NCBI GenBank assembly: GCA_947473125.1
Contig: CANJDH010000005.1
Location: forward strand, 27,001-91,000
Direction: 5' to 3'
Length of the DNA: 64,000 nt
DNA from: Burkholderiales bacterium
GTDB taxonomy: Bacteria > Pseudomonadota > Gammaproteobacteria > Burkholderiales > JAEUOS01
This document shows, piece by piece, positions 62,470 through 64,000 of the stretch. The notes under the pieces were generated by a model, which was given only the letters and a program-made list of their open reading frames with translations, was not told where the DNA came from and searched no databases. A program made the position numbers and the translations under genes. Every line of letters starts with the position of its first letter. The stretch's first letter is position 1.

Positions 62470-64000
62470 ATGAGCGACGCTTTAACCCAAACGAAGCCGA
62501 TCACCATCCTCATCGCCGCCCTTGGCGGCGAAGGCGGCGGCGTGCTGGCCGACTGGCTGCGCGATGCCGGCACGGCGGCCGGCCTGCCGGTGCAGAGCAC
62601 GTCCATCCCCGGCGTGGCGCAACGCACGGGGGCCACCACCTATTACCTCGAAATCTTCCCAACGCCCTGGAGACAACTCAACGGTAAGCGCCCGGTGCTC
62701 GCGCTCACCCCCACGCCCGGCAACGTCGACCTGATGGTCTGCTCGGAGCTGGTCGAAGCCGGCCGTGCCCTGCAAAACGGCTGGGTCACCGAGCGCACCA
62801 CACTGATTGCGTCGAGCCACCGCATCTACGCCACCATCGAAAAAATGCCGATGGCCGACGGCCGCTTTGACGCGCAGAAGATTCTGGACGCCGCACCGCA
62901 ACTGGCCGCCAAGGCCGTGCTGTTCGACATGGCCGAAGCCGCGCAACAAACCGGCACGGTGATCTCGGCCGTCATGTTCGGCGCCATGGCAGCCGCCTGG
63001 ATCAATGCGGGCAAGCTGCCGCTTTCACGCGCGATGTGCGAAGAAGCCATCAACGCATCCGGCAAGGGCGTCGAAGCCAGCCTGCGCGGTTTTGCGGCCG
63101 GATTCAACGCGGCATCGGCTGGAGCGTCGACTGGAGGAATGGCCGGAGACCCGCTCCCACCAATGGTTTCATCGAAATCCTCCTCTGGGAAGGTGGTGGC
63201 CCTCCACAGCTTCCCCGAGCATGCCCACTACCTCATCACCGAGGGCATCAAGCGCCTTACCGATTACCAGGACGCAGCCTACGTCCAGCTCTACCTCGAA
63301 CGCCTCAAACCGGTGGCCCACCACGATGCCGCCGGCGGCAAGCTCACCGCAGAAACCGCGCGTTACCTCGCGCTGTGGATGAGCTTTGAAGACCTGATCC
63401 GCGTGGCCGACCTCAAGACGCGCAAGAGCCGCTTCGCGCGCGTGCGCGACGAAGTGCGCGCCAAGCCGGAAGAGCCGATCCACATCATCGAATTCCTTAA
63501 ACCCGGCCTCGACGAAATCACCGGCATGCTGCCGCCCGGCCTCTCCAAGCGCGTGCACGCCTGGGCGGTGAAAAACGGCTGGGAGCACAAGCTCTCGGTC
63601 GGCATGCACATCAAGACCAACTCGATCCTCGGCTTCTTGATGCTGCGCACAGCAGCCGGCATGCGCTTCTGGCGCCGCCGCACCGCACGCTATGCCGAAG
63701 AACAACAAATGATCGAACGCTGGCACACGGCGATCGTCAAGGCGGCACAAACCAGCCCGCGCCTCGCCTACGAAATAGCGCTCACCGCGCGCCTCATCAA
63801 AGGCTACAGCGACACCAACAAGCGCGGCAAAGCCAACTTCACCCGCATCTTCGACAACCTTGTCGACGGATCCATCGTGTCAGGCGACGAAGCGAAAGCC
63901 GATGCCATCTTCGCCGCGCGCGAGGCGGCGCTTGCTGACCCCGAAGGGAAGAATCTCGACAAGGCGTTGGGGAAGCATGGGGTTGCGCCGCAGGCTGTGC
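62470..64000 (+). CDS. Indolepyruvate oxidoreductase beta-family protein (3' end outside window)
   Basis: 510 codons visible, longer than a normal ~200-aa beta subunit. Residues ~1-200 are the gamma/beta-type CoA-side domain (ITILIAALGGEGGGVLADWLRDAG, GVAQRTGATTYYLEIFP, GKLPLSRAMCEEAINASGKGVEASLRGFAAGF). After a Ser/Gly-rich linker, the C-terminal part (HYLITEGIKRLTDYQDAAYVQLYLERL ... KTRKSRFARVRDEV) is the extra helical domain (DUF6537-like) found in this group. The linker region coincides with REP-like copy 7 in frame. Confidence 0.88.
   Translation, partial: MSDALTQTKPITILIAALGGEGGGVLADWLRDAGTAAGLPVQSTSIPGVAQRTGATTYYLEIFPTPWRQLNGKRPVLALTPTPGNVDLMVCSELVEAGRALQNGWVTERTTLIASSHRIYATIEKMPMADGRFDAQKILDAAPQLAAKAVLFDMAEAAQQTGTVISAVMFGAMAAAWINAGKLPLSRAMCEEAINASGKGVEASLRGFAAGFNAASAGASTGGMAGDPLPPMVSSKSSSGKVVALHSFPEHAHYLITEGIKRLTDYQDAAYVQLYLERLKPVAHHDAAGGKLTAETARYLALWMSFEDLIRVADLKTRKSRFARVRDEVRAKPEEPIHIIEFLKPGLDEITGMLPPGLSKRVHAWAVKNGWEHKLSVGMHIKTNSILGFLMLRTAAGMRFWRRRTARYAEEQQMIERWHTAIVKAAQTSPRLAYEIALTARLIKGYSDTNKRGKANFTRIFDNLVDGSIVSGDEAKADAIFAAREAALADPEGKNLDKALGKHGVAPQAV
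63141..63174 (-). repeat. REP-like dispersed repeat, copy 7 (in frame inside the indolepyruvate oxidoreductase gene)
   Basis: On the minus strand: GATGAAACCATTGGTGGGAG followed by CGGGTCTCCGGCC. On the plus strand it encodes part of the linker AGDPLPPMVSS between the two domains. Confidence 0.6.

Overview
The window looks like a high-GC betaproteobacterial chromosome, most likely Burkholderiales. The inference rests on three periplasmic Bug/TctC-type receptors, several CoA-dependent aromatic-degradation gene sets, NIPSNAP-family genes, an oxalate oxc-frc pair, a two-gene indolepyruvate:ferredoxin oxidoreductase and a classical sigma-32 promoter in front of hsp20. There are no phage genes, intact insertion sequences, CRISPR arrays or rRNAs; one tRNA gene (selenocysteine) is present.

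Layout. 1-14582 (minus strand): a very tight run of 16 genes reading towards position 1, divergent from a LysR gene at 14659. It combines a complete branched-chain-type ABC transporter (livG-H-M-K-F) with SDRs, an enoyl-CoA hydratase, an NDP-forming acyl-CoA synthetase, a degenerate AMP-binding protein, a ketopentenoate hydratase-like enzyme, a cupin, NIPSNAP proteins and a Bug receptor: an uncharacterised import-and-degrade operon. 15655-21528: housekeeping and small genes (argB, hsp20, ribosomal protein bTHX, tautomerase, RidA, 2-hydroxychromene-2-carboxylate isomerase-like, AcuI-like). 21556-22660: a hepT-mntA (HEPN/MNT) toxin-antitoxin cassette between 41-bp direct repeats, next to a putative hsdR remnant. 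22763-31581: an MFS transporter, a NicX/NicD-like ring-cleavage pair with acyl-CoA dehydrogenase and CoA ligase under a divergent MarR gene, and a possible PilZ-like protein. 31591-36737: salicylyl-CoA 5-hydroxylase type bifunctional enzyme, RidA, Bug receptor and glutaryl-CoA dehydrogenase, with a strong palindromic operator. 37032-40685: oxalyl-CoA decarboxylase, formyl-CoA transferase, terminator, PAS protein.

41958-48519 is the most striking part: a compact selenocysteine island. selA, selB and tRNA-Sec read rightwards and meet, at a bidirectional terminator, a leftward operon of four genes. Three of these contain an in-frame TGA exactly where a redox cysteine is expected, each followed by a hairpin: a GrdB-like protein (UxxCxC), an AhpD/carboxymuconolactone-decarboxylase-fold protein (CxxU) and a peroxiredoxin-like protein (UxxC). 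The fourth is a paralogue of the AhpD-like gene that has lost both redox residues. Ordinary gene callers break all three selenoprotein genes.

48748-64000: a trypsin-like protease, a LysR gene divergent from a two-subunit Rieske dioxygenase with 11-bp phased repeats between them, gentisate 1,2-dioxygenase, a branched-chain-type binding protein, a TRAP transporter interrupted by a vapBC module, a second antitoxin/PIN pair, an orphan ModA-like protein and the two-gene indolepyruvate oxidoreductase (second gene cut by the window end).

A family of about 35-bp REP-like repeats (core TTGGTGGGAGC) occurs seven times, and three copies lie in frame inside coding sequences.
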